DNA from: Tianweitania aestuarii
Lineage (GTDB): Bacteria > Pseudomonadota > Alphaproteobacteria > Rhizobiales > Rhizobiaceae
Reading direction: 5' to 3'
Assembly: GCF_018457165.1 (NCBI RefSeq)
Contig: NZ_JAFMNX010000001.1
Span: forward strand, 1,488,001-1,552,000
Length of the DNA stretch: 64,000 nucleotides
Both the position numbers and the translations under genes were made by a program. The notes under the pieces were generated by a model. That model was not told where the DNA came from, did no database searches, and saw only the letters and a program-made list of their open reading frames with translations. Shown piece after piece: positions 10,125 through 19,015 of the stretch (within the stretch, counting starts at the first letter, position 1; each line of letters begins with the position of its first letter).

Positions 10125-10685
10125 TCAAACCTGCATGATTTCGGCTTGCTTTTCCGACAGCATTCCATCGATCGAGGTGATCGTGTCGTCGGTCATCTTC
10201 TGCACGCGCTCGGACTGCGAACGAACATCGTCCTGCCCGACATCGCCATCCTTTTCGGCCTTCTTGAGACCATCCATCGCGTCGCGACGAACATGACGAA
10301 CGGCAACGCGTGCATTTTCGGCATAGGTATGCGCGATCTTGGCCAGCTCCTTCCGGCGCTGCTCGTTGAGCTCCGGCAGTGGAATGCGCAAGGTTGTGCC
10401 GTCCATGATCGGGTTGAAACCGAGGTTGGATTCGCGGATCGCACGGTCAACGGCGTTCACCATCGACTTGTCCCAGATCGAAACCTGAAGCATGCGCGGC
10501 TCAGGCACGGTCACGGTCGCGACCTGGTTGAGCGGCATGGCCGAGCCATAAGCCTGAACCTGGATGGGATCGAGCAGGTTGCTCGATGCACGGCCGGTGC
10601 GCAGCGAAGCCAGATCGTTGCGGAAAGCGTTGATTGCGCCTTCCATGCGACGCTGGATGTCCTGGAAGTCAGCACCGTTGCTCAT
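10125..10685 (-). CDS. frr: Ribosome recycling factor
   Basis: Acts with EF-G to split the post-termination ribosome. The 186-residue protein is family length, with [19 protein letters not shown] in the first helix region and the conserved [18 protein letters not shown] segment in the long coiled domain. The ATG at 10685 is chosen over an upstream ATG at 10700 because GGAG sits 6 nt before it. It is 44 nt downstream of pyrH, the usual neighbour. Confidence 0.98.
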   Translation of the reverse strand: MSNGADFQDIQRRMEGAINAFRNDLASLRTGRASSNLLDPIQVQAYGSAMPLNQVATVTVPEPRMLQVSIWDKSMVNAVDRAIRESNLGFNPIMDGTTLRIPLPELNEQRRKELAKIAHTYAENARVAVRHVRRDAMDGLKKAEKDGDVGQDDVRSQSERVQKMTDDTITSIDGMLSEKQAEIMQV

Positions 10686-10729
10686 GGGTATCTCCGTCAA
10701 ACTTGGGTCTAAAGGGCGTGTGCGCGAAC

Positions 10730-11452
10730 TTAGTCGGAAACAACCGTGCAGCGGCCACCGCCGCGCAGGATATCGCCGAACCCGCCCTGTTCGTGAATGG
10801 AATAAACGATTATCGGAATGTTGTTCTCGCGCGCAAGCGCAATTGCGGCCGTATCCATGATCGCGAGGTCATGCTGCAGCACTTCCGCATGGGTGATCCG
10901 CTCATAGCGTGTCGCGGTCGGGTCTTTCTTGGGATCGGCGGAATAAACACCATCCACCTGCGTACCCTTGAACAGGGCGTCGGCGCCGATTTCAGCGGCG
11001 CGCAGTGCTGCAGCCGAATCGGTGGTGAAGAATGGATTGCCCGTTCCGCCGGCAAAGATCACGACCTTGCCCGCATCCATATGCGACTGCGCCTTCAACT
11101 GCGAAAAGCTTTCGCAGATCTCCGGCATGGCGATGGCCGACAGCACCACGGCGTCCACGCCGCGCTTGGTCAGCGAGGTGCGCAGCGCCAGTGAATTGAT
11201 GACGGTGGCCAGCATGCCCATATGGTCGCCGGTCACCCGGTCGCCGCCGGCCGAAGCCACCGCGACGCCGCGAAAGATGTTGCCGCCGCCGATCACGACA
11301 CCGACTTCGACGCCCATGGCGCGCGCTTCGGCAATGTCTGCGGCGATGCGATCGGCCACCGAAACGTCGATGCCGAAGCCCTGACTCCCCATCAGCGCCT
11401 CGCCGGAAGCCTTGAGCAGCACTCGGCGGTAGATCGGCGACTGGTCAGGCAT
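10730..11452 (-). CDS. pyrH: UMP kinase
   Basis: Phosphorylates UMP to UDP, feeding CTP, UTP and the UDP-sugars needed for lipid A and peptidoglycan. The 240-residue amino-acid-kinase-fold protein has [12 protein letters not shown] at the N-terminus, [11 protein letters not shown] in the nucleotide loop and [20 protein letters not shown] in the conserved core. The ATG at 11452 follows GGAAG. The frame continues upstream into the 154-nt gap with tsf, but there it is not PyrH-like. Confidence 0.98.
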   Translation of the reverse strand: MPDQSPIYRRVLLKASGEALMGSQGFGIDVSVADRIAADIAEARAMGVEVGVVIGGGNIFRGVAVASAGGDRVTGDHMGMLATVINSLALRTSLTKRGVDAVVLSAIAMPEICESFSQLKAQSHMDAGKVVIFAGGTGNPFFTTDSAAALRAAEIGADALFKGTQVDGVYSADPKKDPTATRYERITHAEVLQHDLAIMDTAAIALARENNIPIIVYSIHEQGGFGDILRGGGRCTVVSD

Positions 11453-11606
11453 GGGAGACTTCCTTCGGGATTCAAGCGGCACGCATAAGCAAAGCGGCCT
11501 GCCGATACACGAAGGGCACCGCGTTGTCACGCGATGCCCCTTGTTTATCACGGCTGATCCCGATGCAGCCTTGCTTGCCGCATAGGAACAACCTTGGTGT
11601 TTGAGC

Positions 11607-12530
11607 TTACTGCTTTGCGGCAGCCGCGACTTCAGCCGCGAAGTCGCTGGTCTCGCGCTCGATGCCTTCGCCGAGAGCGAAGCGTACGAAGCCGGTGATC
11701 TTGGCGGGCGCGCCGATCGTCTTCTCGGCGTCCTTCAAGGCAGCCTCAACCGTCATGTCCGGGTTCAGCACGAAAGCCTGCTTCAGGAGAACGACTTCCT
11801 CGTAGAACTTGCGCAAACGACCTTCCACCATCTTCTCGATGATGTTCTCCGGCTTGCCGGACTGGCGAGCCTGGTCGGAGAAGATGTCCTTTTCGCGCGC
11901 AACAACGGCCGGATCGATTTCCTGCTCGCTCAGCGAAAGCGGGTTGGTGGCAGCGACGTGCATCGCAACCTGACGGGCAAAGCTGCGGGCAGCTTCGGCA
12001 TCGCCGGTGGTCTCGATGGCAACCAGAACGCCGAGCTTGCCGAGGTTCTCGGCAACGGCATTGTGGACATAGGTCGCAACTGCGCCAGACGTCACGCTCA
12101 GCTTGGCAGCGCGACGGAAGCTCATGTTCTCGCCGATCGTGCCGACCGCGTCCTTGATGGTGTCGACAACCGACGACGTGCCGCCGGGATAACGGGCATC
12201 CGCCACTTCTTCGGTCGAACCGCTGGTCTCGAGAGCGACCTGGGCCACGTTGCGAACGATCTGCTGGAAAGCGTCGTTGCGGGCCACGAAGTCGGTCTCG
12301 GAGTTGACCTCGACCAGAACGCCGGACAGGTCGTCGTTGGCAACGCCGATCAGTCCCTCGGCAGCCGTGCGGCCAGCCTTCTTGTCGGCCTTGGAAATAC
12401 CCTTCTTGCGCAGCCAGTCGACCGCGGCGTCCATGTCGCCTTTCGTTTCGCCAAGAGCTGCCTTGCAATCCATCATGCCAGCGCCCGTCATGTCACGGAG
12501 CTGCTTCACCTGTGCGGCGGAAATCGTCAT
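11607..12530 (-). CDS. tsf: Translation elongation factor Ts
   Basis: Guanine nucleotide exchange factor for EF-Tu. The 307-residue protein shows the N-terminal UBA-like signature [16 protein letters not shown] and the core motif [12 protein letters not shown], followed by the two dimerisation subdomains. It lies 119 nt after rpsB; that gap is filled with three hairpins (12560-12644). Coupling with rpsB is the general bacterial arrangement. Confidence 0.98.
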   Translation of the reverse strand: MTISAAQVKQLRDMTGAGMMDCKAALGETKGDMDAAVDWLRKKGISKADKKAGRTAAEGLIGVANDDLSGVLVEVNSETDFVARNDAFQQIVRNVAQVALETSGSTEEVADARYPGGTSSVVDTIKDAVGTIGENMSFRRAAKLSVTSGAVATYVHNAVAENLGKLGVLVAIETTGDAEAARSFARQVAMHVAATNPLSLSEQEIDPAVVAREKDIFSDQARQSGKPENIIEKMVEGRLRKFYEEVVLLKQAFVLNPDMTVEAALKDAEKTIGAPAKITGFVRFALGEGIERETSDFAAEVAAAAKQ

Positions 12531-12559
12531 CTCGAACCTCTCAAATCTGAAATGCGCGG

Positions 12560-12644
12560 GCGCACCATCGAGGTTTCGATGATGCGCCTGGAGCGGCCGG
12601 CTTTCGCCGGCTAAAACATGAACCCGACCGGAACGACCGGGTTC
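12560..12644 (-). promoter_or_regulatory. Three tandem hairpins between rpsB and tsf
   Basis: In transcript order there are three inverted repeats. GAACCCG/CGGGTTC (12644-12620) is followed by ATGTTTTA. GCCGGC-GAAA-GCCGGC (12611-12596) has a GNRA-type loop. An 11-bp stem with one mismatch lies at 12587-12560. The first has a weak U-run and may act as a partial terminator that sets the S2 to EF-Ts ratio, as reported between rpsB and tsf in E. coli. The pairing is seen; the function is inferred. Confidence 0.55.
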
Positions 12645-12649
12645 GCGGA

Positions 12650-13444
12650 TCAGGCAGCCGGAGTTGCCGGTGCGTCGCCTTCCGGAGCCGCTTCGAGTGC
12701 CGGCTCAACCGGAGCTTCTTCCGAAGCGCCGACGTCGATGCCGAGCGAACCCTGCTGGCGAGCGATGCCGTCGATGCAAGCCTTGGCGATCAGATCGCAA
12801 TACAGCGAGATCGCGCGCTGCGCATCATCGTTGCCCGGGATCGGGAAGTCGATCTTGTCTGGATCGCAGTTCGAATCGATGATCGCAACGACCGGAATGC
12901 CGAGACGCTTGGCTTCCTGAATGGCGATCGCTTCCTTGTTGGTGTCGATCACGAACATCAGGTCCGGCGTCGAACCCATGTCCTTGATGCCGCCGAGAGC
13001 CTTGGACAGCTTCTCGCGCTCGCGATCGAGGTTCAGGCGCTCCTTCTTGGTGAAGGCCTGAGCTTCGCCGCCCGACAGGATCTCGTCGAGCTTGCGCAGA
13101 CGCTGGATCGAATGCGAAATCGTTTTCCAGTTGGTGAGCATGCCGCCCAGCCAGCGGGAGTTGACGTAGTACTGAGCCGAACGCTCGGCTGCATCGGCAA
13201 CGATGTCGGAAGCCTGACGCTTGGTGCCGACGAACAGCACGCGACCGCCGCGAGCGACCGTATCGGACACGACCTTCAGCGCCTGGTGCAACATCGGCAC
13301 GGTCTGGCTGAGATCGATGATGTGAACGTTGTTGCGAGCGCCGAAGATGTAAGGCGCCATCTTCGGGTTCCAGCGGTGAGTCTGGTGGCCGAAGTGAATG
13401 CCGGCTTCGAGAAGCTGGCGCATGGAGAAATCTGGCGTAGCCAT
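12650..13444 (-). CDS. rpsB: 30S ribosomal protein S2
   Basis: Small-subunit protein needed for S1 binding to the ribosome. The 264-residue protein starts [20 protein letters not shown] and contains the S2 signatures [13 protein letters not shown] and [12 protein letters not shown]. An alanine- and glutamate-rich tail of about 35 residues extends beyond the E. coli protein, as is common in alphaproteobacteria. The ATG at 13444 follows AAAGGA. A further ATG ten codons upstream is in frame but gives no S2-like sequence. Confidence 0.98.
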   Translation of the reverse strand: MATPDFSMRQLLEAGIHFGHQTHRWNPKMAPYIFGARNNVHIIDLSQTVPMLHQALKVVSDTVARGGRVLFVGTKRQASDIVADAAERSAQYYVNSRWLGGMLTNWKTISHSIQRLRKLDEILSGGEAQAFTKKERLNLDREREKLSKALGGIKDMGSTPDLMFVIDTNKEAIAIQEAKRLGIPVVAIIDSNCDPDKIDFPIPGNDDAQRAISLYCDLIAKACIDGIARQQGSLGIDVGASEEAPVEPALEAAPEGDAPATPAA

Positions 13445-13518
13445 GAGTCTTGTCCTTTCCGGTTGTGCCTCCACGGACCTTGACGACTAGGCGCGAGCCC
13501 GCCGCCACCGGAGGTCTT

Positions 13519-13537
13519 TGCCGGATATCTCCCGGCA
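13519..13537 (-). promoter_or_regulatory. Hairpin in the rpsB leader
   Basis: TGCCGG (13519-13524) and CCGGCA (13532-13537) pair around a 7-nt loop about 75 nt before the rpsB start. It lies in the 211-nt space between tRNA-Ser and rpsB that should hold the rpsB promoter and leader. Leaders of rpsB in other bacteria bind S2 for feedback control. Whether this one does is not shown. Confidence 0.35.
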
Positions 13538-13655
13538 GAACACCAAAGTCCGTGTGTGGAATGCGTTGCGCCATACAGGCTGCAGCCAAGAAACGCAAGA
13601 GCCGAAGCGTAAAGCCGTGTGCTGTCCAGATTATGCGGTGAGATGATTGACCGAA

Positions 13656-13743
13656 TGGCGGAGGGAGTGGGATTCGAACCCACGGTGAGTTGCCCCACGC
13701 CGGTTTTCAAGACCGGTGCCTTAAACCGCTCGGCCATCCCTCC
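13656..13743 (-). tRNA. tRNA-Ser (anticodon TGA), CCA encoded
   Basis: On the minus strand the acceptor arm GGAGGGA pairs with TCCCTCC, followed by discriminator G and an encoded CCA (13658-13656). The anticodon stem CCGGT/ACCGG holds the loop CTTGAAA, giving anticodon TGA for UCN codons. The T arm contains GGGTTCGAATCCC. The long variable arm is typical of type II serine tRNAs. Total length is 88 nt with the CCA. Confidence 0.97.
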
Positions 13744-13840
13744 AAGGCTTGGTTCGTCCGCATCATCATGCCGATACCACCAACGCCTTCAGCGGTGGCC
13801 TTTAGCCCGCGCCGGATCGCAGCGTCAACTGCGCTTTCGC

Positions 13841-14860
13841 CTAACGTCCAGATGTCGCCGCCCCGCCCGGCTCTTTTTCCTCATCGAGATAGCGTTCGAC
13901 GTAGAACATCTGGCCGATACGCAGCGCCACAGCGGCCAGCGGTGTCGCCAAAGCCAGCCCGAGGATCCCGAACAGAACGCCGAACAGAAGCTGCGCCGAG
14001 ATCGTGAGCGCCGGCGGCAGCGATACGGATTCTTGCTGTACCCGCGGCGTGATCAGGTAGCTTTCGATCGTCTGCACGGCGAGATAAAGGCCAACAACCC
14101 ACAGCGCCGTCGAAACACCTTCGGACAGGCCGATCAGAACCGCCGGAACGGCGGCGAGCACCGGACCGATGTTGGGAATAAATGTCAGCGCGGCTGCCAA
14201 CACGCCTAAAATCGCTGCCAGCGGCATGCCGAGCAACCACAGGCCCAGGCCGGTGAGAACACCAACCACCGCCATCGAAACGAACTGCGCCCGCAGCCAT
14301 CCGCGCAGTGCGACGCCCGATTGCAGCAGAATATCCTTCGCCGTTGCACGCAGGCTCGGCGCGAAAAGCGCCACGAAGCCATTCACATAGGTCGAAGGCG
14401 CAATCGCGCCGTACAAGCCGACAAAGGCGATCACAACGGCATTGCCGAGTGCGCCGAGTGAGCTGGAAAAGATAGACGCCGTTCCTTCGGTGGACGGCGC
14501 AAGGCTCGACGGGTTGAACGCATCGACGCCACGCTGAACCCAGCTGTGGTCATCGAGGTAGTTCTTGGCGCTTGAGATGGCTGACGGCAGGCTGTCGATG
14601 AGCTGCTGCACCTGATCGGCCAGTGCGGCTCCGGCTATCGCCACGAAGCCCGCGATTGCAACAACGAGAAGAACGGAGAAGATCGCCAGCCCCACGCTCT
14701 TCTTCACATGCAATCGAGCGGCGATCCAATCGCCGGAACCGCGCAGGAACACGGCCACCAGAATGCCCGCGAACACTGCGAGCAGAACATCGGCGGCCAG
14801 CCATAGAACGAGAAGAAAGCCGGCAGCGAGAACAAGAAGGGAGGTCGATCGACGGGTCAT
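13841..14860 (-). CDS. AI-2E family (PerM/TqsA-like) transporter
   Basis: A 339-residue polytopic inner-membrane protein with roughly seven to eight hydrophobic segments. It begins with two close helices (SLLVLAAGFLLVLWLAADVL) and has the C-terminal family block TFIPNIGPVLAAVPAVLIGL. The UPF0118/AI-2E family includes the quorum-signal exporter TqsA and various Na+/H+ or unknown exporters, so substrate cannot be inferred. It is 98 nt after the tRNA on the same strand and has no obvious operon partner. Confidence 0.85.
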   Translation of the reverse strand: MTRRSTSLLVLAAGFLLVLWLAADVLLAVFAGILVAVFLRGSGDWIAARLHVKKSVGLAIFSVLLVVAIAGFVAIAGAALADQVQQLIDSLPSAISSAKNYLDDHSWVQRGVDAFNPSSLAPSTEGTASIFSSSLGALGNAVVIAFVGLYGAIAPSTYVNGFVALFAPSLRATAKDILLQSGVALRGWLRAQFVSMAVVGVLTGLGLWLLGMPLAAILGVLAAALTFIPNIGPVLAAVPAVLIGLSEGVSTALWVVGLYLAVQTIESYLITPRVQQESVSLPPALTISAQLLFGVLFGILGLALATPLAAVALRIGQMFYVERYLDEEKEPGGAATSGR

Positions 14861-14944
14861 TGGGCCCTTTGCCGAGGCTTTATCGTAAAGTTTGCCGTTT
14901 GGGCCGGTTCAACAAAGCCGAACCCCTCGCCTGCACCGCGCTAT

Positions 14945-15997
14945 TCACTGCGCAGACGTCAACCACTTCGTTGCTTCTACACCCAAATTATCCAGCGGCG
15001 CACTGAGGCGGAAGGCAAAGCCGGAGCGCGGAAATTCCACGCTGCCTTTGCCGCCGAATTCCGTTGAAAGCACGCGCTCGACGATCCGCAGCCCATAGCC
15101 CTTGCGCGATGGCGGCGTCACGGCTGGCCCGCCGCTTTCGCGCCATTCGAGATGCAGCATGCCGTCGTCGGCCGTCCACCAGAGATCCACCCGGCCTGCC
15201 CCGTTGGACAAGGCTCCATAGCGAATGGCATTGTCGGCCAGTTCGTTGATGCCGAGCGCCAGCATTGTGGCAATGCGCGGCTTGAGCCTGACTTCGTCGC
15301 CACGAAACTCGATCCGGTTGCCGAACCGGGTGACGGTGGGTTCGAGTGCGCCCTTGATGACATCCATCATGGATGCGCTGGCCCATGCTTCCTTGGTCAG
15401 AACATCATGGCTTCTGGCGACAGCCTGCAGCCGAGCCGCAACGGCAGAGGCGACATCCTGTGCCACACCCTTGTCGCGCAGGGTTTGCAGCACCACGCTT
15501 TGAACCTGCGCCAGCGTGTTCTTGACCCTGTGATCGAGCTCGCGATGAAGCAGAAAGCGGTGTTCTTCCGCACGCTTCTTGTCTGTCACATCCATCTGGG
15601 ACGCGAAGAAGTAGGTCAGCTCGCCGTCGGCATAGACCGGGCACAGAAGAAGCGAGTTCCAGAAGGTCGTCCCATCCTTGCGATAGTTCAGCAGATCGGT
15701 CTGGATTTCTTCGCGGTTGGCAACCGCCCTGCCCAGATCGGCAACGGCCTGCTTGTCGGTGTCTGGCCCTTGCAGAAACCGGCAGTTGCGCCCCATGATT
15801 TCTGCACGGTCATAGCCGGTCAGCTGCACGAAGGCATCGTTGCAGAACACGATCGGGTTATCGTCCTGACGCGGATCGGTGATGACCATCGGCATGCGGG
15901 TGGTTCGCACCGCCGACGCGAATGGATCACTGCTGCCCTTGAACGGTGCATCGAGCTCATCGTGGATGCGGTCTTCTTCTTTTTTGTCCAACGACAA
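14945..15997 (-). CDS. LOV-domain histidine kinase, HWE type (blue-light sensor)
   Basis: A soluble 350-residue sensor kinase with no membrane segment. Residues 27-140 form a PAS/LOV domain with GRNCRFLQGP (69-78). Cys72 is in the position that forms the flavin adduct in LOV photoreceptors, so FMN binding and blue-light sensing are likely. The kinase part carries the phospho-acceptor motif ELDHRVKNTLAQVQ (His156) and the WxE motif LEWRESGGP of the HWE family. The N-box reads GINELADNAIRYGAL, with Asn where many HWE kinases have His. No response regulator is encoded nearby. The architecture resembles Brucella LOV-HK. It follows the YrbL-like gene by 95 nt on the same strand. Confidence 0.93.
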   Translation of the reverse strand: MSLDKKEEDRIHDELDAPFKGSSDPFASAVRTTRMPMVITDPRQDDNPIVFCNDAFVQLTGYDRAEIMGRNCRFLQGPDTDKQAVADLGRAVANREEIQTDLLNYRKDGTTFWNSLLLCPVYADGELTYFFASQMDVTDKKRAEEHRFLLHRELDHRVKNTLAQVQSVVLQTLRDKGVAQDVASAVAARLQAVARSHDVLTKEAWASASMMDVIKGALEPTVTRFGNRIEFRGDEVRLKPRIATMLALGINELADNAIRYGALSNGAGRVDLWWTADDGMLHLEWRESGGPAVTPPSRKGYGLRIVERVLSTEFGGKGSVEFPRSGFAFRLSAPLDNLGVEATKWLTSAQ

Positions 15998-16092
15998 TCC
16001 TCGATCAGCGACGGCCCGTAAAATGGCGGACCCGCGCTTCCTATAGATCGAAGGAGGCTCAGCGGTCTACAGACTCAAACTGCCTCTCGCAG

Positions 16093-16743
16093 TCAGGCCG
16101 CAGCTTGTGCAGATCGGCCCGCGGCTTCTTCTGCCCGCACCTTTTCCAAGAGGATCTTGATGTGCTTTCGCTTGTGCCAGCGGTTGAGCCGTCGAAACCG
16201 GCTTCGGAGGGAAAGCTGACCCTTCTCACCGACACCATCCACGAGCACGAACTCTTCCGTGTCTGCGCCAACATCGGCATAAACGAGATTACCGGGATGC
16301 AGCTCCTTCAGCGTCAGATCGCTTGAAACAACCCAGTCTAGAAAGCGCTCCAAGGCGGCGCGATGCGGTGCGCCGTAGACGCCATCCGCCAGCATTTGAC
16401 GCAGCGAAGAAGCCGGCTGCCCGTCGGCACCCCGCTTCAACTCGCAGACTTCAGCAAGACCCAGATCCGTTTCCACGAAGCCATGGAACTTGGCGATGCG
16501 CGGCGGCAGTTCACCCAACCTTGCATAAAGAACGAGATGCGCACGCATTTCGCTGTAGGTGTCGGCGAGATGCCGGAACAGATAGCGGCGATGATAGCGC
16601 GGCCGCGGCCTTGTGCGCTCGTCGTCGAGCACATGACGAAGTGGAATCTTCAGGACGAGATCAGGATCGAGCGGATGCTGAAAGACAAACCGTTGTCTGC
16701 CAATGCCGAGCGGGTCCCTGCCGGACAACTTTAGGTGGCTCAT
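16093..16743 (-). CDS. YrbL family protein (kinase-like fold)
   Basis: A 216-residue cytosolic protein similar in layout to YrbL, a PhoP-network protein of unknown biochemistry in enterobacteria. The N-terminus GIGRQRFVFQHP followed by LVLKIP resembles a glycine-rich loop and lysine strand. LKELHPGNLVYADV and FVLVDGVGEKG resemble a degenerate kinase catalytic loop and metal-binding segment. A basic C-terminus (RSRFRRLNRWHKRKHIKILL) follows. It lies just upstream of the LOV kinase on the same strand and may share a transcript with it. The function is unknown; phosphotransfer activity is only an inference. Confidence 0.7.
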   Translation of the reverse strand: MSHLKLSGRDPLGIGRQRFVFQHPLDPDLVLKIPLRHVLDDERTRPRPRYHRRYLFRHLADTYSEMRAHLVLYARLGELPPRIAKFHGFVETDLGLAEVCELKRGADGQPASSLRQMLADGVYGAPHRAALERFLDWVVSSDLTLKELHPGNLVYADVGADTEEFVLVDGVGEKGQLSLRSRFRRLNRWHKRKHIKILLEKVRAEEAAGRSAQAAA

Positions 16744-16876
16744 GAACGGGTGATACTGTCCGCCTCCTGCACATTCAAGCTTTGCCGGCGGCTTTGAAAC
16801 AGGATCGCTTCACAATGAAGCGAACCTTTGGCGAGGCGAAAAGACCGCATCGGGACGAGGTCTGTGAGGCCGAAAC

Positions 16877-16903
16877 AAAAAGGGCGCCAGATGGCGCCCT
16901 TTT
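16877..16903 (-). terminator. Rho-independent terminator after the BMP transporter operon
   Basis: GGGCGCC (16882-16888) and GGCGCCC (16893-16899) form a 7-bp stem around AGAT. Five A's precede and four T's follow on the plus strand, so the minus-strand transcript ends in a U-run. It lies 18 nt beyond the substrate-binding-protein stop. Confidence 0.85.
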
Positions 16904-16920
16904 CTCGATTTCTGACCGCC

Positions 16921-17991
16921 TTATTGCGGCAGCTTGTCGTCAACGCCCTGAACATAGAAGTTCATGCCGGCCAGCGTAGCGTCATCGGCGGTTTCGCCCT
17001 CCTTCAGCCACTCCGAACCGTCCTGCTTCTTCACCGGTCCCGTGAACGGCTTCAGCTCGCCGGACTTGATCTTGGCTTCGGTGTCTTCCGCCATCGTCTT
17101 CACGTCGTCGGGCATGTTCGTGTAGGGCGCCATTTCAAGGATGCCCTCTGCCATGCCGTCCCAGGTGTTGTCCGTCTTCCAGGTGCCATCCAGAACCGCC
17201 TTGACGCGCTTCACGTAATAAGTGCCCCAGGTATCCACGATCGCGGTCAGCTGGGTCTCAGGACCGGCCTTGATCATGTCCGAAGCCTGACCGAAAGCAT
17301 GAATGTTGCGCTCTGCGGCAACCTGCATCGGTGCGGTCGAATCGGTGTGCTGCGTAATGATATCGACGCCCTGATCAACGAGCACCTTGGCGGCATCCGC
17401 TTCCTTGGCGGCGTCGAACCAGGTGTTGGCCCACACAACCTTGATCTTGAAGTCCGGATTGACCGACTGTGCGCCGAGCGTGAACGCGTTGATGCCCATG
17501 ACGACTTCGGGAATCGGGAACGAAGCGATGTAGCCGGCAACGCCGGTCTTCGACATCTTGGCGGCAATCTGGCCCTGGATATAGCGGCCTTCATAGAAGC
17601 GCGCATTGTAGACGCCGAGGTTCTCGGCCGTCTTGTAGCCGGTGCCGTGCTCGAACTTCACGTCCGGGAACTTGGCGGCAGCGGCAACCGTCTGGTCCAT
17701 GAAGCCGAACGAGGTCGCGAAGATGATGGCGCAGCCCGAGCGTGCGAGGCGTTCGATGGCGCGCTGCGCATCCGGACCTTCCGGCACGTTCTCGACGAAC
17801 ACGGTCTCGACCTTGTCGCCGAGTTCCTTGTCGACCTGCTGGCGTCCAAGATCATGCGCCTGGCTGTAGCCGCCATCGGTCTTCGAGCCGATGTAAACGA
17901 AGCAGGCCTTGGTCTTTTCCTGCGCCGAAGCCGGCATCGAAACGGAAGCGGCGAGCGCTGCAGCGGTGAAAGCGAGAAGCAGTTTCTTCAT
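16921..17991 (-). CDS. BMP family ABC transporter substrate-binding protein
   Basis: Periplasmic binding protein of the basic membrane protein (PnrA/BmpA) family, which typically bind nucleosides or purines. The 356-residue precursor has a Sec signal peptide (MKKLLLAFTAAALAASVSMP, cleavage after ASA). The mature part carries VYIGSKTDGGYSQAHDLGRQ and the family segment EGRYIQGQIAAKMSKTG. It is the last gene of a four-gene importer, 53 nt after the second permease, and is followed by a strong terminator. Substrate is not resolved by sequence alone. Confidence 0.93.
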   Translation of the reverse strand: MKKLLLAFTAAALAASVSMPASAQEKTKACFVYIGSKTDGGYSQAHDLGRQQVDKELGDKVETVFVENVPEGPDAQRAIERLARSGCAIIFATSFGFMDQTVAAAAKFPDVKFEHGTGYKTAENLGVYNARFYEGRYIQGQIAAKMSKTGVAGYIASFPIPEVVMGINAFTLGAQSVNPDFKIKVVWANTWFDAAKEADAAKVLVDQGVDIITQHTDSTAPMQVAAERNIHAFGQASDMIKAGPETQLTAIVDTWGTYYVKRVKAVLDGTWKTDNTWDGMAEGILEMAPYTNMPDDVKTMAEDTEAKIKSGELKPFTGPVKKQDGSEWLKEGETADDATLAGMNFYVQGVDDKLPQ

Positions 17992-18044
17992 TGTGTTCTC
18001 CTGTGGAAGATCTGTCTTATGGTTGGACCGAGCCGCGCTTCCCG

Positions 18045-19013
18045 TCAGCGATCAGGCACGAACGGTTGGCCGAGCGAGGCCGGCGTGTTCATCATGGTAA
18101 GGCGACGATTGCGCGAAATGAGCACCAGCACCAGCACCGTCGCGAGATAAGGCAGAGACGACAGCAGCTGCGACGGAATGCCGAGCCCCAGCGCCTGCGC
18201 ATGCAACTGACCGATCGACACGGCACCGAACAGATAAGCGCCGGCAAGCAGCCGCAACGGTCGCCACGATGCGAACACCACCAGCGCCAGCGCGATCCAG
18301 CCACGTCCGGCGCTCATGTTCTCAACCCATTGCGGCGTATAAACCAGGGACAGGTGCCCACCGGCGAGCCCCGCACAAGCGCCGCCGAACATCACCGCCA
18401 GATAGCGGATGCCGATGACATTGGTGCCCAGCGCATGCGCCGAAGCATGGTTGTCGCCGACCGAGCGCAACACGAGACCGGCACGCGTGTGGAACAGGAA
18501 GCACGTCACGCCGATCACCAGCGCGATCGAAATGTAGAAGATCGGATCCTGCTCAAACAACACCCGCCCGATCAATGGAATGCCTGCCAACCAGTTGAAC
18601 AGACCAGCGACCGGCTGTCCCACCAGCGGAATCTCGGCAATGCCATTGGCCAGCGTCGGCAGCTTCACGCCGGGCGATCCGACGAAAGCCTCACCGATCA
18701 TGCTGGACAGACCAAGCCCGAGCAGCGTCAGCGACAAACCCGTTGCCACTTGATTGGTCGCGATCGTCAGCGTTAGGAAGCCGAACAACAGCGAAAACAG
18801 CACACCGGCGAGGATCGCCGCCATCATGCCGATCCAGGGTGATCCCGTCATCGCCGCCGCGCCGAAGCCGCACACGGCGCCCATCACCATCATGCCCTCG
18901 ACGCCGAGGTTGAGCACGCCCGAGCGCTCCACCACGAGCTCGCCGATGGCGGCCAGCAACAAGGGCGTGGCCGCGGTGGCGATGGTGAGAAGGATGCTTT
19001 CGGCAATCAACAT
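18045..19013 (-). CDS. BMP-type ABC transporter permease, second subunit
   Basis: A 322-residue inner-membrane permease of the branched-chain/sugar/nucleoside type (BPD_transp_2), about nine hydrophobic segments. It starts MLIAESILLTIATAATPLLL and has the typical GELVVERSGVLNLGVEGMM motif and a central coupling region RSVGDNHASAHALGTNVIGI. The ATG lies 2 nt after the stop of the first permease, so translation is probably coupled. Together with the neighbouring permease and the double ATPase it forms the membrane channel for the BMP binding protein. Confidence 0.93.
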   Translation of the reverse strand: MLIAESILLTIATAATPLLLAAIGELVVERSGVLNLGVEGMMVMGAVCGFGAAAMTGSPWIGMMAAILAGVLFSLLFGFLTLTIATNQVATGLSLTLLGLGLSSMIGEAFVGSPGVKLPTLANGIAEIPLVGQPVAGLFNWLAGIPLIGRVLFEQDPIFYISIALVIGVTCFLFHTRAGLVLRSVGDNHASAHALGTNVIGIRYLAVMFGGACAGLAGGHLSLVYTPQWVENMSAGRGWIALALVVFASWRPLRLLAGAYLFGAVSIGQLHAQALGLGIPSQLLSSLPYLATVLVLVLISRNRRLTMMNTPASLGQPFVPDR

Positions 19014-19015
19014 GA

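Noticed and set aside
13656-13743. tRNA-Ser as an integration site for a mobile element
   Set aside because: No integrase, no direct repeat of the tRNA 3' end and no unusual composition nearby; flanks are core genes.
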